Below, piece after piece: positions 1 through 9,719 of a stretch of 64,000 nucleotides of DNA. The notes under the pieces are model-generated. The model saw only the letters and a list, made by a program, of their open reading frames with translations, was not told the DNA's origin and did no database searches. The stretch is from NCBI RefSeq assembly GCF_900113905.1, contig NZ_FORC01000001.1, positions 310,001-374,000 on the forward strand. The letters run 5' to 3'. A program made the translations under genes and the position numbers. Source of the stretch: Phytopseudomonas argentinensis (GTDB lineage: Bacteria; Pseudomonadota; Gammaproteobacteria; Pseudomonadales; Pseudomonadaceae). Each line of letters opens with the position of its first letter. Position 1 is the first letter of the stretch.

Positions 1-2030
1 TCGACTGGGTAGACGCCGACGGCAATACGCAATCGGTCAAACCCGAACACCAGCGTCGCCTGCTCGAGGCCCTTGGCTACCCAGCCGCAGACGATGAGCA
101 GATCGAAGCCAGCCTGGCGCAGTTGCAACAGCGTCACGACAGCCTGGCTCTCGGCCCGCTGGTCACCCTCGACCAGCAGCAGGCGCTGGATCTGACCCGC
201 TATTTTCCGCCCGGTACGCCGTTCGAGCTGCAACTGGAACAGGGCGAGTGCCTCGAAGGGCGGCTGGACGACAGTGGCCGCCTGCCGGTGATAGGCACCA
301 CCGGCTACCACTCGCTGCGCATCGCCGGCGGCGAAGTGACCCTCGCCGTGGCGCCTGCTGCCTGCCCCAGCGTCGCCGAGCTGGCGGGCCGGGCAGATGC
401 CAAGATCTGGGGCCTCAGCGCCCAACTGTATTCGCTGCGCCGCCCGGGTGATGGCGGCCTGGGTGATACCCAGGCCCTCGAGGCCCTGCTGCGCAGCGCT
501 GCGCAGCGTGGTGCCGACGCCATGGCGATCAGCCCGATGCACGCCATGTTCAGTGCCAACCTGCACACCTTCAGCCCCTACTCGCCTTCCAGCCGCCTGT
601 TCTTCAACGTGCTGCATGCCGCGCCTGCCACGGTGCTGGGCGAAGCAGCGCTGCAGCAGGCGATTCGCACCTGCGGCCTGGGTGAAGAACTGGCACGCCT
701 GGAAAGCCTGGAGCTGATCGACTGGCCAGGGGTCGCCAGTGCGCGGATGCAGATTCTGCGTCAGTTGCATGCCGACTTTGCCGCCAGCATTCATCCCTTG
801 CAGGCCGATTTCGAAGCCTTCCGCGAGGCCGGCGGCGATGCCCTGCGCCAGCACTGCCGCTTCGAGGCGCTGCGCAGCTTCATGGACCTCAACGGGCTGC
901 CGGTGGACTGGCGTGCCTGGCCCGAGCAGTACCGTGACCCGGCCAGCGATGCGGTCGAGCAGTTCTGCGACGGCCATCAGCACGAAATCGAATTCCATGC
1001 CTTCGCCCAATGGCTGATCGCCCGCTGTCTGCATGGCGCCCAGCGCACCGCGCGAGAGGCCGGCATGAGCATCGGGCTGATCGCCGACCTGGCCGTCGGC
1101 GCAGATGCCTCCGGCAGCCAGGCCTGGGGCCGGCAGGCGGAGTTGCTGCAATCGGTCAGCGTTGGCGCCCCGCCGGACATTCTCAATCGTTCCGGGCAGA
1201 ACTGGGGCGTATCGGCATTCTCGCCCCAGGGGCTGCAGCAGAACGGTTATCGCGCCTACATCGAGATGTTGCGCGCCAACCTGGCCCACGCCGGCGGCAT
1301 GCGCATCGACCATGTGATGACTCTGCGCCGCCTGTGGGTCATCCCCGCGGGTGAAGACTCTTCCGCCGGCGCCTACCTCAATTATCCCTCCGAGGATCTG
1401 CTGCGCCTGCTGTGCCTGGAGGCCGAGCGCCACCGCGCGCTGATCGTCGGCGAAGACCTGGGCACGGTGCCCGATGGCCTGCGCGAAGAGTTGGCCGCGC
1501 GCAACATCCTTGGCATGCGCGTACTGCTGTTCGAACAGAGCGATGGCCACTTCAACGCCCCGGCCAACTGGCCGCGCGACGCCCTGGCCACCACCACCAC
1601 CCATGATTTGCCGAGCATTCGCGGCTGGCTCGCCTCCCGCGACATTCATTGGCGCCAGGCTGCGGGCCACCGCAGCGACGACTACACCAAGCAGGATCAC
1701 CAATTGCGCGCCCAAGAAACCCGAGCACTGCACCAGGCCCTGCACGAGCATGGCCACGCCACAGCAGAACAGATGGATGACGACCAGCAACTGGACGCCA
1801 GCATCGCCTTTATCGGCAGCACACCCGCACCGCTGGTACTGCTGCCCCTGGAAGACGCCATGGCCGCCAGCGAACAACCCAACCTGCCAGGCCCCGGCGA
1901 CGAACACCCGAACTGGCGCCGGCGCTGGGCCGAGCATGCCGACAGCATGCTCGATGCGCCGGCAGTGGCCCACCGCCTGCAACGTCTGCAGTGGGCCCGC
2001 AACCTGGTCGAGGGCATCGGCCATGACTGA
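1..2030 (+). CDS. malQ: 4-alpha-glucanotransferase (amylomaltase) MalQ, 5' end missing
   Basis: The frame is open from the window edge (first full codon at base 3), so the true start lies upstream. About 675 residues are visible, close to a full GH77 enzyme. MalQ moves alpha-1,4-glucan segments between maltodextrins in the cytoplasm. Supporting motifs are the nucleophile region MRIDHV near base 1300, the acid/base segment GEDLGTVP near 1450, and TTTTHDLPS near 1595. A TTG at 123 could be read as a start, but the upstream 40 codons (DWVDADGNTQ onward) look like the normal MalQ N-terminus. The stop overlaps the treY start in ATGACTGA, which implies translational coupling. In Pseudomonas this gene normally follows glgA and treZ, which would lie to the left (recalled, not visible). 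Confidence 0.95.
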   Translation, partial: DWVDADGNTQSVKPEHQRRLLEALGYPAADDEQIEASLAQLQQRHDSLALGPLVTLDQQQALDLTRYFPPGTPFELQLEQGECLEGRLDDSGRLPVIGTTGYHSLRIAGGEVTLAVAPAACPSVAELAGRADAKIWGLSAQLYSLRRPGDGGLGDTQALEALLRSAAQRGADAMAISPMHAMFSANLHTFSPYSPSSRLFFNVLHAAPATVLGEAALQQAIRTCGLGEELARLESLELIDWPGVASARMQILRQLHADFAASIHPLQADFEAFREAGGDALRQHCRFEALRSFMDLNGLPVDWRAWPEQYRDPASDAVEQFCDGHQHEIEFHAFAQWLIARCLHGAQRTAREAGMSIGLIADLAVGADASGSQAWGRQAELLQSVSVGAPPDILNRSGQNWGVSAFSPQGLQQNGYRAYIEMLRANLAHAGGMRIDHVMTLRRLWVIPAGEDSSAGAYLNYPSEDLLRLLCLEAERHRALIVGEDLGTVPDGLREELAARNILGMRVLLFEQSDGHFNAPANWPRDALATTTTHDLPSIRGWLASRDIHWRQAAGHRSDDYTKQDHQLRAQETRALHQALHEHGHATAEQMDDDQQLDASIAFIGSTPAPLVLLPLEDAMAASEQPNLPGPGDEHPNWRRRWAEHADSMLDAPAVAHRLQRLQWARNLVEGIGHD

Positions 2031-4830
2031 GTTGCGCGCCAGCGTTCGCTTGCAGTTCCACAAGGGCTTCACCCTCGATGACGCGGTGCCACTGGTCGAC
2101 TATTTCGCGCGCCTGGGCATCAGCCATATCTACGCCTCGCCCCTGCTGACCGCGCGGCCAGGCTCCATGCACGGCTATGACGTGGTCGACCCGACCCGCG
2201 TCAACCCGGAGCTGGGTGGCGAAGCGGCCCTGCAGCGCCTGGTTGCCGCCCTGCGCGGCAAGGGCATGGGGCTGATCCTGGATATCGTCTCCAACCACAT
2301 GGCGGTGGGTGGCGACGCCAACCCCTGGTGGCTGGACGTGCTGGAATGGGGCGCCAGCAGCGCCCACGCGAAGTTCTTCGACATCCACTGGGAGTCCCAC
2401 GACCCGCTGCTGCGCGGCCAGCTGCTGGTGCCCTTCCTGCGCAGCGATTACGGCGAGGTGCTGGCAGCCGGGGAGATCGAACTGCACTTCGACGCCCAGC
2501 GCGGCCTGCTCTATGCCAAGCATTACGACCACCGCTTCCCGCTCAACCCGCCGACCTACGGCGATGTGCTGCAGCACAGTGGTCATCCGGAGTTGCAGGC
2601 CCTGGGCAAGCGCTTCGCAGCGCTGGACGACAGCCCCGAAAGCCAGCGCCAGGCTCGCGTGCTGTTTCGCGAACTGGTCGCCCTGGCCAGCAAGGCCGGG
2701 GACGCCATCGAATGTGCGCTGGCCAGCCTGCGCCCTGTCGACGGACAGCACTTCGAAGCCCTGCACCAGTTGCTCGAACGCCAGCACTATCGCCTGGCCA
2801 GCTGGCGCACTGCGGCGGACGACATCAACTGGCGGCGTTTCTTCGACATCAACGAACTGGGCGGCCTCAAGGTCGAGCGCCACGACGTGTTCGAAGCGAC
2901 TCACGCGAAAATCTTCGAGCTGATCGAAACCGGCCTGGTCGATGGCCTGCGTATCGATCACGTCGACGGCCTGGCCAACCCCCGCGCCTACTGCCGCAAG
3001 TTGCGCCGCCGGGTCGAGCGCCTGCTGCCCCGACGCCCGGCAGAGCTTCGGACCGGCCGTTTCCCGATCTACGTCGAGAAGATCCTCGGCGAGGGTGAGC
3101 AGCTGCCGCGCGACTGGGGCGTGGACGGTACCACTGGCTACGAATTCATGAACCAGGTGTCGCTGCTGCAACATGCGCCCGATGGCGAGTCGGTTCTCGC
3201 GCAGCTGTGGAGCGAAACCAGCGGCCGCGATGCCGACTTCATGGCCGAGGTACGCGAGGCGCGTCAGCTGGTGCTGACCACCTCCCTGGCAGGAGACCTC
3301 GAAGCACTGGCCCAGGGGCTGCTGTTGATCGCCCGCGACGACATCGCCACCCGCGACCTGACCCTGGGCGCCATTCGTCGCGCCCTGCTGGAGCTGATCG
3401 TGCACTTCCCGGTGTACCGCACCTACGTGTCGGCAGCCGGCCGCAGTGCCAGTGACCAGGCGGTGTTCGATCAGGCCCTGGAAGGTGCCCGCGGCACCCT
3501 GGCAGAGGCCGACTGGCCCTTGCTCGACCATCTCGACAACTGGCTGGGCGGCAAGGCGCTTTCCACCCTGGCGCCTAGCCCGCAGCGCAAGCTCTGGACA
3601 AAGATGATCGAGCGCTTCCAGCAACTCACTTCGCCGGCAGCTGCCAAGGCTGTGGAAGACACCGCCTGCTACCGCAGCGCGGTGCTGCTGTCGCGCAACG
3701 ACGTGGGCTTCGACCCGCAGCAATTCAGCGCGCCCATCGAGGCTTTCCATGAGGGTTGCGTGGAGCGCGCCCGGCATTTTCCGGCCAACCTGCTGACCAC
3801 CGCGACCCATGACCACAAGCGCGGCGAAGACACCCGCGCCCGCCTCGCCGTGCTCAGCGAACGCGCCGAGTGGTTTGCCGAACGCTGCCGCCGCTGGCGT
3901 GACATGGCCGCGCCGCTGCGCGAAGAACTCGAGGATGGCCTGGCGCCGTCGCCGGGGGACGAGCTGATGCTGCTGCAGATCCTGCTCGCCTGCTGGCCAC
4001 TGGACTTGCAGGCCGATGACAGCGATGGCCTGCAGCGCCTCACCGAGCGCTTGGTTGCCTGGCAGGAAAAGGCCGTGCGCGAAGCCAAGTTGCGCAGCAC
4101 CTGGAGCAACCCCAACGAGCGTTACGAGCAGGCCTGCCGAAGCTACCTGCAGACCCTGCTGGGCACCGCGCAGGGTGCCACGCTGCGCACCGAGATCCGT
4201 ACCGCAGCTGCCCAGCTCGCCCCGGCCGGCGCGTTGAACAGCCTGGCCCAGAGCCTGCTGCGCATGAGCGTGCCGGGCGTCCCCGATCTGTATCAGGGTT
4301 GTGAGTTCTGGGACTTCTCTCTGGTCGATCCGGATAACCGTCGCCCGGTGGATTTTGCCGCCCGCCAGCAGGCCGTAAATACTGCTCAACCGCTCTCCCA
4401 GGCCCTCGGGCACTGGCACGACGGTCAGGTCAAACAGGCGCTGATCGCCGCCACCTTGAACCTGCGCAAGGCGCACCAGCAACTGTTCGCCGAGGGCGGT
4501 TATCAGCCGCTGAAGGTCGAGGGCGAGCAGGCCGACAGGGTCGTCGCCTTCCTGCGCAGCCTGGGCGAGCAGCATGTCGTCGTCGTGGTGCCGCGCCTGA
4601 GCGCTGCGCTGCTGGGCGACAGCCCGATGCCGCTGATCGATGCCGACCAGTGGGGCGACACCCGTATCGCCCTGCCCGCCACCTTGGCCGGCATGGCCCT
4701 GCACAGCGCATTCGATTCTGCTGCCCCACCACTGCCAACCAGCACTCACATCGCCTTGCGCGACGTGCTGCGCGATGTCCCCGTCAATTTGCTGATCGCC
4801 CATAGCCCTTCTCAGGAGTCACACCCATGA
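2023..4830 (+). CDS. treY: Maltooligosyl trehalose synthase TreY
   Basis: 935-residue GH13 enzyme that isomerises the reducing-end glucose of maltooligosaccharides to an alpha,alpha-1,1 linkage. TreZ then releases trehalose. Typical motifs are HGYDVVDP near the N-terminus, the nucleophile segment GLRIDHVDGLANP (near base 2945), the acid segment YVEKILGEGE (near 3070) and TATHDHKRGED (near 3800). The frame stays open far upstream inside malQ. The ATG at 2023 is preferred because it overlaps the malQ stop and begins the characteristic N-terminus MTELRASVRLQFHKGF. The stop overlaps the next gene's ATG by 4 bases. TreZ itself is not in the window. Confidence 0.96.
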   Translation: MTELRASVRLQFHKGFTLDDAVPLVDYFARLGISHIYASPLLTARPGSMHGYDVVDPTRVNPELGGEAALQRLVAALRGKGMGLILDIVSNHMAVGGDANPWWLDVLEWGASSAHAKFFDIHWESHDPLLRGQLLVPFLRSDYGEVLAAGEIELHFDAQRGLLYAKHYDHRFPLNPPTYGDVLQHSGHPELQALGKRFAALDDSPESQRQARVLFRELVALASKAGDAIECALASLRPVDGQHFEALHQLLERQHYRLASWRTAADDINWRRFFDINELGGLKVERHDVFEATHAKIFELIETGLVDGLRIDHVDGLANPRAYCRKLRRRVERLLPRRPAELRTGRFPIYVEKILGEGEQLPRDWGVDGTTGYEFMNQVSLLQHAPDGESVLAQLWSETSGRDADFMAEVREARQLVLTTSLAGDLEALAQGLLLIARDDIATRDLTLGAIRRALLELIVHFPVYRTYVSAAGRSASDQAVFDQALEGARGTLAEADWPLLDHLDNWLGGKALSTLAPSPQRKLWTKMIERFQQLTSPAAAKAVEDTACYRSAVLLSRNDVGFDPQQFSAPIEAFHEGCVERARHFPANLLTTATHDHKRGEDTRARLAVLSERAEWFAERCRRWRDMAAPLREELEDGLAPSPGDELMLLQILLACWPLDLQADDSDGLQRLTERLVAWQEKAVREAKLRSTWSNPNERYEQACRSYLQTLLGTAQGATLRTEIRTAAAQLAPAGALNSLAQSLLRMSVPGVPDLYQGCEFWDFSLVDPDNRRPVDFAARQQAVNTAQPLSQALGHWHDGQVKQALIAATLNLRKAHQQLFAEGGYQPLKVEGEQADRVVAFLRSLGEQHVVVVVPRLSAALLGDSPMPLIDADQWGDTRIALPATLAGMALHSAFDSAAPPLPTSTHIALRDVLRDVPVNLLIAHSPSQESHP

Positions 4831-5162
4831 GCGCAAAAAAAGAAGACCGCATCCGTGAATTCGCCTACCAGATCTGGGAATCCGAAGGGAAACCCCATGG
4901 CCAGGCCAAGCGTCATTGGGAAATGGCCACCAAGCTGGTCGAAGCCGAGCAGACACCCGGCAAGACTCCAGCCAAGCGCGTGAGCAAGCCCAAGGCCGCT
5001 GCCGGCGAGGCAGCGACTGCCGCACCGATCAAATCACGCGCCAGCAAGGCAGCGCCCAAGGCTGAAGCCGAGAAGCCTGCCCTGCTCAAACCGGCCAAGG
5101 CACCCGCCAAGGCCAAGCCCAGCACTACCGCCAAGCCTGCCGCCAAGAAGCCCAAGGCCTGA
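4827..5162 (+). CDS. DUF2934 protein with Lys/Ala/Pro-rich tail
   Basis: 111 residues. Positions about 5-40 (DRIREFAYQIWESEGKPHGQ) match the DUF2934 pattern found in small proteins next to glycogen/trehalose genes. From about 45 to the end it is low complexity, with PKAAA, PAKAPAK and AAKKPKA repeats, resembling histone H1-like or AlgP-like tails. It is strongly basic and probably disordered. It starts inside the treY stop (ATGA) and is followed 18 bases later by glgX, so it is co-translated with the alpha-glucan enzymes. The function is unknown. A nucleic-acid- or polymer-binding accessory role is inference from composition only. Confidence 0.85.
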   Translation: MSAKKEDRIREFAYQIWESEGKPHGQAKRHWEMATKLVEAEQTPGKTPAKRVSKPKAAAGEAATAAPIKSRASKAAPKAEAEKPALLKPAKAPAKAKPSTTAKPAAKKPKA

Positions 5163-5180
5163 TACCAGGAGCCACCCAGA

Positions 5181-7310
5181 ATGAGTCAACCACGCTCGCG
5201 TATAACCGAAGGTCAACCCTTTCCGTTGGGGTCGACCTGGGATGGTTTGGGCGTCAACTTCGCGCTCTTCTCGGCCCATGCCACCAAGGTCGAGCTGTGC
5301 ATCTTCGATCCCGATGGTCTTGAAGAACTCGAGCGCATCGAATTGCCGGAGTACACCGACGAGATCTGGCACGGCTATCTGCCCGATGCACACCCGGGGC
5401 TGATCTATGGCTACCGTGTGTACGGCCCGTACGAGCCGGAAGCCGGCCACCGCTTCAACCCCAACAAGCTGCTGATCGACCCTTACGCCAAGCAGCTGGT
5501 CGGTGAATTGAAATGGTCCGAAGCGCTGTTCGGCTACGAGATCGGCCATCCCGATGGCGACCTCAGCTTCGACGAGCGTGACAGCGCGCCCTTCGTGCCC
5601 AAGTGCAAGGTCATCGACCCGGCCTACACCTGGGGCAAGCACCGCAGCCACCGCGTCGACTGGGACAAGACGGTGTTCTACGAAGCCCACCTGCGCGGCC
5701 TGACCATGCGTCACCCGTCGGTAGCCGAGGACAAGCGCGGCACCTTCGCCGGCCTGATGAACGCCGACGTGATCAAGCACATCCGCAAGCTCGGCGTCTC
5801 GTCGGTGGAGCTGTTGCCCATCCATGCCTTCGTCAATGACCAGCACCTGCTGGAAAAGGGCATGAACAACTACTGGGGCTACAACAGCATCGGCTTCTTC
5901 GCGCCACACCCGCGCTACCTGGCCAGCGGCCACATCAACGAGTTCAAGGAGATGGCCGCGCACATGCACGACGCCGGCCTCGAGCTGATTCTCGACGTGG
6001 TCTACAACCACACCGCCGAAGGCAACGAGCTGGGCCCGACCCTGTCGATGCGCGGTATCGACAACGCCAGCTACTACCGGCTGATGCCCGACGACAAGCG
6101 TTACTACATCAACGACTCGGGCACCGGCAACACCCTGGACCTGAGCCACCCCTGCGTGCTGCAGATGGTCACCGACTCGCTGCGTTACTGGGCTACCGAG
6201 ATGGGTGTGGACGGCTTCCGCTTCGACCTGGCGACCATTCTCGCCCGCCACCACGACGGTTACGACGAGCGTCACAGCTTCCTGGTCGCCTGTCGCCAGG
6301 ATCCGGTGCTGAGCAAGGTCAAGCTGATCGCCGAACCCTGGGACTGCGGCCCCGGCGGTTACCAGGTCGGCGGTTTCCCACCAGGCTGGGCGGAGTGGAA
6401 CGACAAGTTCCGCGACAACGTGCGCAGCTTCTGGAAAGGCGACGAAGGCCAACTGGCCGAGCTGGCCAGCCGCCTGACCGCCTCGGGCGACCTGTACAAC
6501 CAGCGTGGTCGCCGGCCGTTCTCCTCGGTGAACTTCATCACCGCCCACGACGGTTTCACCCTCAATGACCTTGTCTCCTACAACGACAAGCACAACGAGG
6601 ACAACGACGAGAACAACCAGGACGGCAGCAACAACAACATGTCCTGGAACCACGGCGTCGAAGGGCCAACCGATGACGAGGCCATCAACGACCTGCGTTT
6701 CCGTCAGATGCGCAACTTCATGGCCACCCTGATTCTCGCCCAGGGCACGCCCATGCTGGTGGCCGGTGACGAGTTCGCACGTACCCAGCACGGCAACAAC
6801 AACGCCTACTGCCAGGACAGCGAAATCGGCTGGATCAACTGGGATCTGAGCGAGCATGGCAAGCAATTGCAGGCCTTCGTCACCCGGGTCATCAAGCTGC
6901 GCATGAGCTATCCGATCCTGCGTCGCGGGCGCTTCTTCGTCGGCGCCTACAACGAGGAGCTGGGCGTCAAGGACGTCACCTGGCTGGCCCCCAACGGCGA
7001 GGAGATGAGCGAGGAAAACTGGCACGACCCGCATGCACGCTGCATGGGCATGCTGCTCGATGGCCGTGCCCAGCCGACCGGCATCCGCCGTAGCGGCGCC
7101 GACGCGACCCTGCTGATGGTGGTCAACTCGCACCATGACGTGGTCAATTTCCGCCTGCCGGAAGTCGCCCAGGGCAGCCACTGGACGTGCATGCTCGATA
7201 CCAACCGTAGCGATGAACCGGAAGACGAAACCTTCCAGTTCGGCGACGAGTTCACCGTCACCCATCGTTCGCTGGTGCTCTTCGAGCTGCAGAAGGAAAA
7301 AGTGGCATGA
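5181..7310 (+). CDS. glgX: Glycogen debranching enzyme GlgX (TreX-type isoamylase)
   Basis: 709-residue GH13_11 enzyme that hydrolyses alpha-1,6 branches of glycogen or limit dextrins. It has an N-terminal CBM48-like module (about 10-110, GQPFPLGSTWDGLGVNFALF), the nucleophile segment GVDGFRFDLATILAR (near base 6210), the acid segment LIAEPWDCGPGGYQVG (near 6330) and ITAHDGFTLNDLVSYNDKHN (near 6540). The start has AGGAG at 5167-5171. In this operon it would supply linear maltooligosaccharides to TreY and MalQ. The stop overlaps the ATG of the acyl-CoA dehydrogenase-like gene by 4 bases, which is unexpected given their different chemistry. Confidence 0.96.
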   Translation: MSQPRSRITEGQPFPLGSTWDGLGVNFALFSAHATKVELCIFDPDGLEELERIELPEYTDEIWHGYLPDAHPGLIYGYRVYGPYEPEAGHRFNPNKLLIDPYAKQLVGELKWSEALFGYEIGHPDGDLSFDERDSAPFVPKCKVIDPAYTWGKHRSHRVDWDKTVFYEAHLRGLTMRHPSVAEDKRGTFAGLMNADVIKHIRKLGVSSVELLPIHAFVNDQHLLEKGMNNYWGYNSIGFFAPHPRYLASGHINEFKEMAAHMHDAGLELILDVVYNHTAEGNELGPTLSMRGIDNASYYRLMPDDKRYYINDSGTGNTLDLSHPCVLQMVTDSLRYWATEMGVDGFRFDLATILARHHDGYDERHSFLVACRQDPVLSKVKLIAEPWDCGPGGYQVGGFPPGWAEWNDKFRDNVRSFWKGDEGQLAELASRLTASGDLYNQRGRRPFSSVNFITAHDGFTLNDLVSYNDKHNEDNDENNQDGSNNNMSWNHGVEGPTDDEAINDLRFRQMRNFMATLILAQGTPMLVAGDEFARTQHGNNNAYCQDSEIGWINWDLSEHGKQLQAFVTRVIKLRMSYPILRRGRFFVGAYNEELGVKDVTWLAPNGEEMSEENWHDPHARCMGMLLDGRAQPTGIRRSGADATLLMVVNSHHDVVNFRLPEVAQGSHWTCMLDTNRSDEPEDETFQFGDEFTVTHRSLVLFELQKEKVA

Positions 7311-8341
7311 TCGGGAGCGGTACTCGTTCTGTAGAACGCCTCCAGGCCCTGCTGAACGAGTTGCCGCACCCTGCCCTGCAACACCCCGAGGCACTCGTAC
7401 AAGCACTGCAACAGCTGTGCGACGAGGGCCTCGACCAATTACCCCAACCCGGCGGTGGTCAGACCCTGCAACGCTGGCAGGCGCTGGCCACGGTCGCCGC
7501 ACGGGACCTGAGCCTGTGCAAACTCTACGAAGGCCATACCGACGCCCTGGCGATCCTCCGGCATTACGGTGCGCCAGTGCCGGCGCGGTCGACCTGGGGC
7601 ATGTGGGCTGCCGAACCATCCGAGGCCCGGGTGACGCTGGAAGCCGAGCAGCGTGATGGCAGCGTGCGCCTGCACGGTCGCAAGGCCTGGTGCTCGGGCG
7701 CCACGGTACTTAGCCACGGCCTGCTCACCGCCTGGAACGCCCGCGGCGAACAGCAGCTGGTAGCCGTGGCCCTGGGGCAGCCTGGCGTACGGATTACCGG
7801 AGAAGGCTGGCAGGCCGTGGGCATGGCCGCCACCCAGAGCGTCGAGATCGGCTTCGAAGCTGCCTACGGCCAGCTGATCGGCCCACCCCATGGCTACCTC
7901 GCCCGCCCCGGGTTCTGGCAAGGCGGCGCGGGTATCGCGGCCTGTTGGTACGGCGCGGCGGCCGTCCTGGGTGAAGCGCTGCGCAGGCATTGCGCCGAGC
8001 GCGACGAGCCCCATGCCCTCGCCCATCTCGGCCACCTGGACAGCGCCCTCGTGGCCGCCGCCAGTGCCCTGCGCGACTGCGCCGGCTGGATCGACGCCAA
8101 CCCTGCGGCCGATGCCGAACTTCCGGTGCGCCGCGTGCGCGCCGTCGTCGAGTACAGCGCCACGGCGGTGATCGAACATGTCGGCCGCGCTCTGGGCGCG
8201 ACCCCGTACTGCCGCGATGCACGGTTGGCGAGGCTGCTCGCCGACCTGCCGGTGTTCCTGCGCCAGAGCCACGCCGAACGCGACCTGGCGGCCCTCGGCC
8301 AGCTCGCTGCACACCAACCACAAGAGAGCTGGACGCTATGA
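7307..8341 (+). CDS. Acyl-CoA dehydrogenase-like flavoprotein
   Basis: 344 residues, somewhat shorter than the usual 380 of acyl-CoA dehydrogenases. The middle (about 85-190) has the family's beta-domain pattern, including RLHGRKAWCSGA and a GEGWQAVGMAAT-like stretch. The C-terminal half is helical, as expected for the flavin-binding four-helix domain. I cannot point to a catalytic glutamate with confidence. It starts inside the glgX stop (ATGA) and its stop overlaps the PIG-L gene, so it is the first gene of a four-gene tail to the glucan operon. Its substrate is unknown. Oxidation of an acyl or other side chain of the product made by the next three enzymes is inference. Confidence 0.8.
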   Translation: MIGSGTRSVERLQALLNELPHPALQHPEALVQALQQLCDEGLDQLPQPGGGQTLQRWQALATVAARDLSLCKLYEGHTDALAILRHYGAPVPARSTWGMWAAEPSEARVTLEAEQRDGSVRLHGRKAWCSGATVLSHGLLTAWNARGEQQLVAVALGQPGVRITGEGWQAVGMAATQSVEIGFEAAYGQLIGPPHGYLARPGFWQGGAGIAACWYGAAAVLGEALRRHCAERDEPHALAHLGHLDSALVAAASALRDCAGWIDANPAADAELPVRRVRAVVEYSATAVIEHVGRALGATPYCRDARLARLLADLPVFLRQSHAERDLAALGQLAAHQPQESWTL

Positions 8342-9096
8342 ACGCCAACCCCATCCAGGGCCAGGGCACCTCGCCACAGGCCTGGAAAGCTTCTCAGCGC
8401 CTGGCCCAGGTCGCCGATGTCGACTGCACGCAACTGGTGCCCGAGGGCAGCCGCGCGGTGATCATCGCCCCCCACCCCGATGACGAGGTGCTTGGCAGCG
8501 GCGGCCTGTTGCAGCTGCTGGCCCGGGCGCAGCGACAGATCCTGCTGATCTCGGTGACCGATGGCGCCGCCAGCCATCCGGGCTCCGGCTACTGGACACC
8601 GCAGCGCCTGAGTATCGTGCGTCCCCAGGAAAGCGCCGACGCCCTCAAGCGTCTTGGCCTACCGCCCAGCCAGGTGCAATGGGTGCATGGCGGCTTTCCG
8701 GACACCGGTGTCGCGGCAGCGGAAGTAGCGTTGCGCGAGTTCCTGAAAACCTACCTGCAACCCAGCGACGTGGTGTTCGCCACCTGGCGCGAGGATGGCC
8801 ATGCCGACCACGAGGCGGTTGGCCGTGCCGCCCTGAGCGCAGCTCTGGAATGCGGCGCGCGGGCCCACGAGATACCGATCTGGGCCTGGCACTGGGCGAG
8901 CCCCGAGGATCCGCGCATTCCCTGGGAGCGCGCGCGCAAGCTGCAGTTGGACAAATGGATGCAGGCGCGCAAGCGTCATGCCATCCAGGCCTTTGCCAGC
9001 CAGCTCTACGAGGATCCCGACACCGGTCATGAGCCGGTGCTTTCCAGCACGGCGGTGGAACGCCTGCAGCAGCCGTTCGAGGTGGTGTTTCTATGA
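8338..9096 (+). CDS. PIG-L/LmbE family N-deacetylase
   Basis: 252 residues. The zinc-site signature APHPDDE is at about 44-50 and a second metal-site segment, GHADHEAVGR, lies near the middle. Both are typical of PIG-L/LmbE/MshB enzymes, which remove N-acetyl groups from GlcNAc-containing glycolipids or pseudo-disaccharides. The ATG at 8338 overlaps the previous stop. An open frame runs further upstream but lies inside the dehydrogenase gene. The stop overlaps the methyltransferase start. A deacetylase next to an N-methyltransferase-like protein and a glycosyltransferase suggests sequential modification of an amino sugar (inference). Confidence 0.9.
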   Translation: MNANPIQGQGTSPQAWKASQRLAQVADVDCTQLVPEGSRAVIIAPHPDDEVLGSGGLLQLLARAQRQILLISVTDGAASHPGSGYWTPQRLSIVRPQESADALKRLGLPPSQVQWVHGGFPDTGVAAAEVALREFLKTYLQPSDVVFATWREDGHADHEAVGRAALSAALECGARAHEIPIWAWHWASPEDPRIPWERARKLQLDKWMQARKRHAIQAFASQLYEDPDTGHEPVLSSTAVERLQQPFEVVFL

Positions 9097-9719
9097 GCGT
9101 CGCCGACAATTACTTCGAGAAGCTCTACCGCAGCAGCGAAGATCCCTGGTCGTTCCGCGAACGCTGGTACGAGCAACGCAAGCGCAACCTGACCCTCGCC
9201 GTGTTGCCGCGCAGCCACTACGGCAGCATCTTCGAGCCGGGTTGCGCCAACGGCGAACTGAGCGCGCGCCTGGCCGAACGCTGCACCCAGCTGCTGTGCA
9301 GCGACACCTCGGCCATCGCCCTGGAACTGGCGCGCAATCGCCTGGCCCACCGCAGTAACGTGCGCCTGCTGCAGACCCGTCTGCCGCAACAGTGGCCACA
9401 GGGGCGCTTCGACCTGATCGTGCTCAGCGAACTGTGCTACTACCTCGACGAGCAGGACCTCGATCGCCTGATCGAGTCCGCCAGGGCCGCCTTGAACCCT
9501 GGCGGCAACCTGCTCGCCTGCCACTGGCGCTGGCCGATCGACGAGTGCCCGCTGAGCGGTGATGAAGTCCATCGGCGCCTGCACGAACGGCTCGGCTTGC
9601 CGCGCCTGCTGCGCCACGAAGATGCCGATCTGCTGCTCGAGGTCTGGGCGACCGACGCCACCTCGGTTGCCCAGCGCGAAGGTCTGGCACCGGATACCAG
9701 CCTGGAGCCGCCCGCTTGA
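9093..9719 (+). CDS. NodS-like SAM-dependent methyltransferase
   Basis: 208 residues. The N-terminus NYFEKLYRSSEDPW followed by RWYEQRKRNLTLAVLP is the pattern of NodS-family proteins. SAM motif I is FEPGCANGELSARLA (about 48-62), and an acidic residue follows at the end of beta-2 (LLCSDTSA). NodS of rhizobia N-methylates the deacetylated glucosamine of Nod factor, but many relatives are uncharacterised, so the exact acceptor here is unknown. Four-base overlaps on both sides (ATGA with the deacetylase; a TTGA with the glycosyltransferase) imply stoichiometric expression with its neighbours. Confidence 0.88.
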   Translation: MSVADNYFEKLYRSSEDPWSFRERWYEQRKRNLTLAVLPRSHYGSIFEPGCANGELSARLAERCTQLLCSDTSAIALELARNRLAHRSNVRLLQTRLPQQWPQGRFDLIVLSELCYYLDEQDLDRLIESARAALNPGGNLLACHWRWPIDECPLSGDEVHRRLHERLGLPRLLRHEDADLLLEVWATDATSVAQREGLAPDTSLEPPA

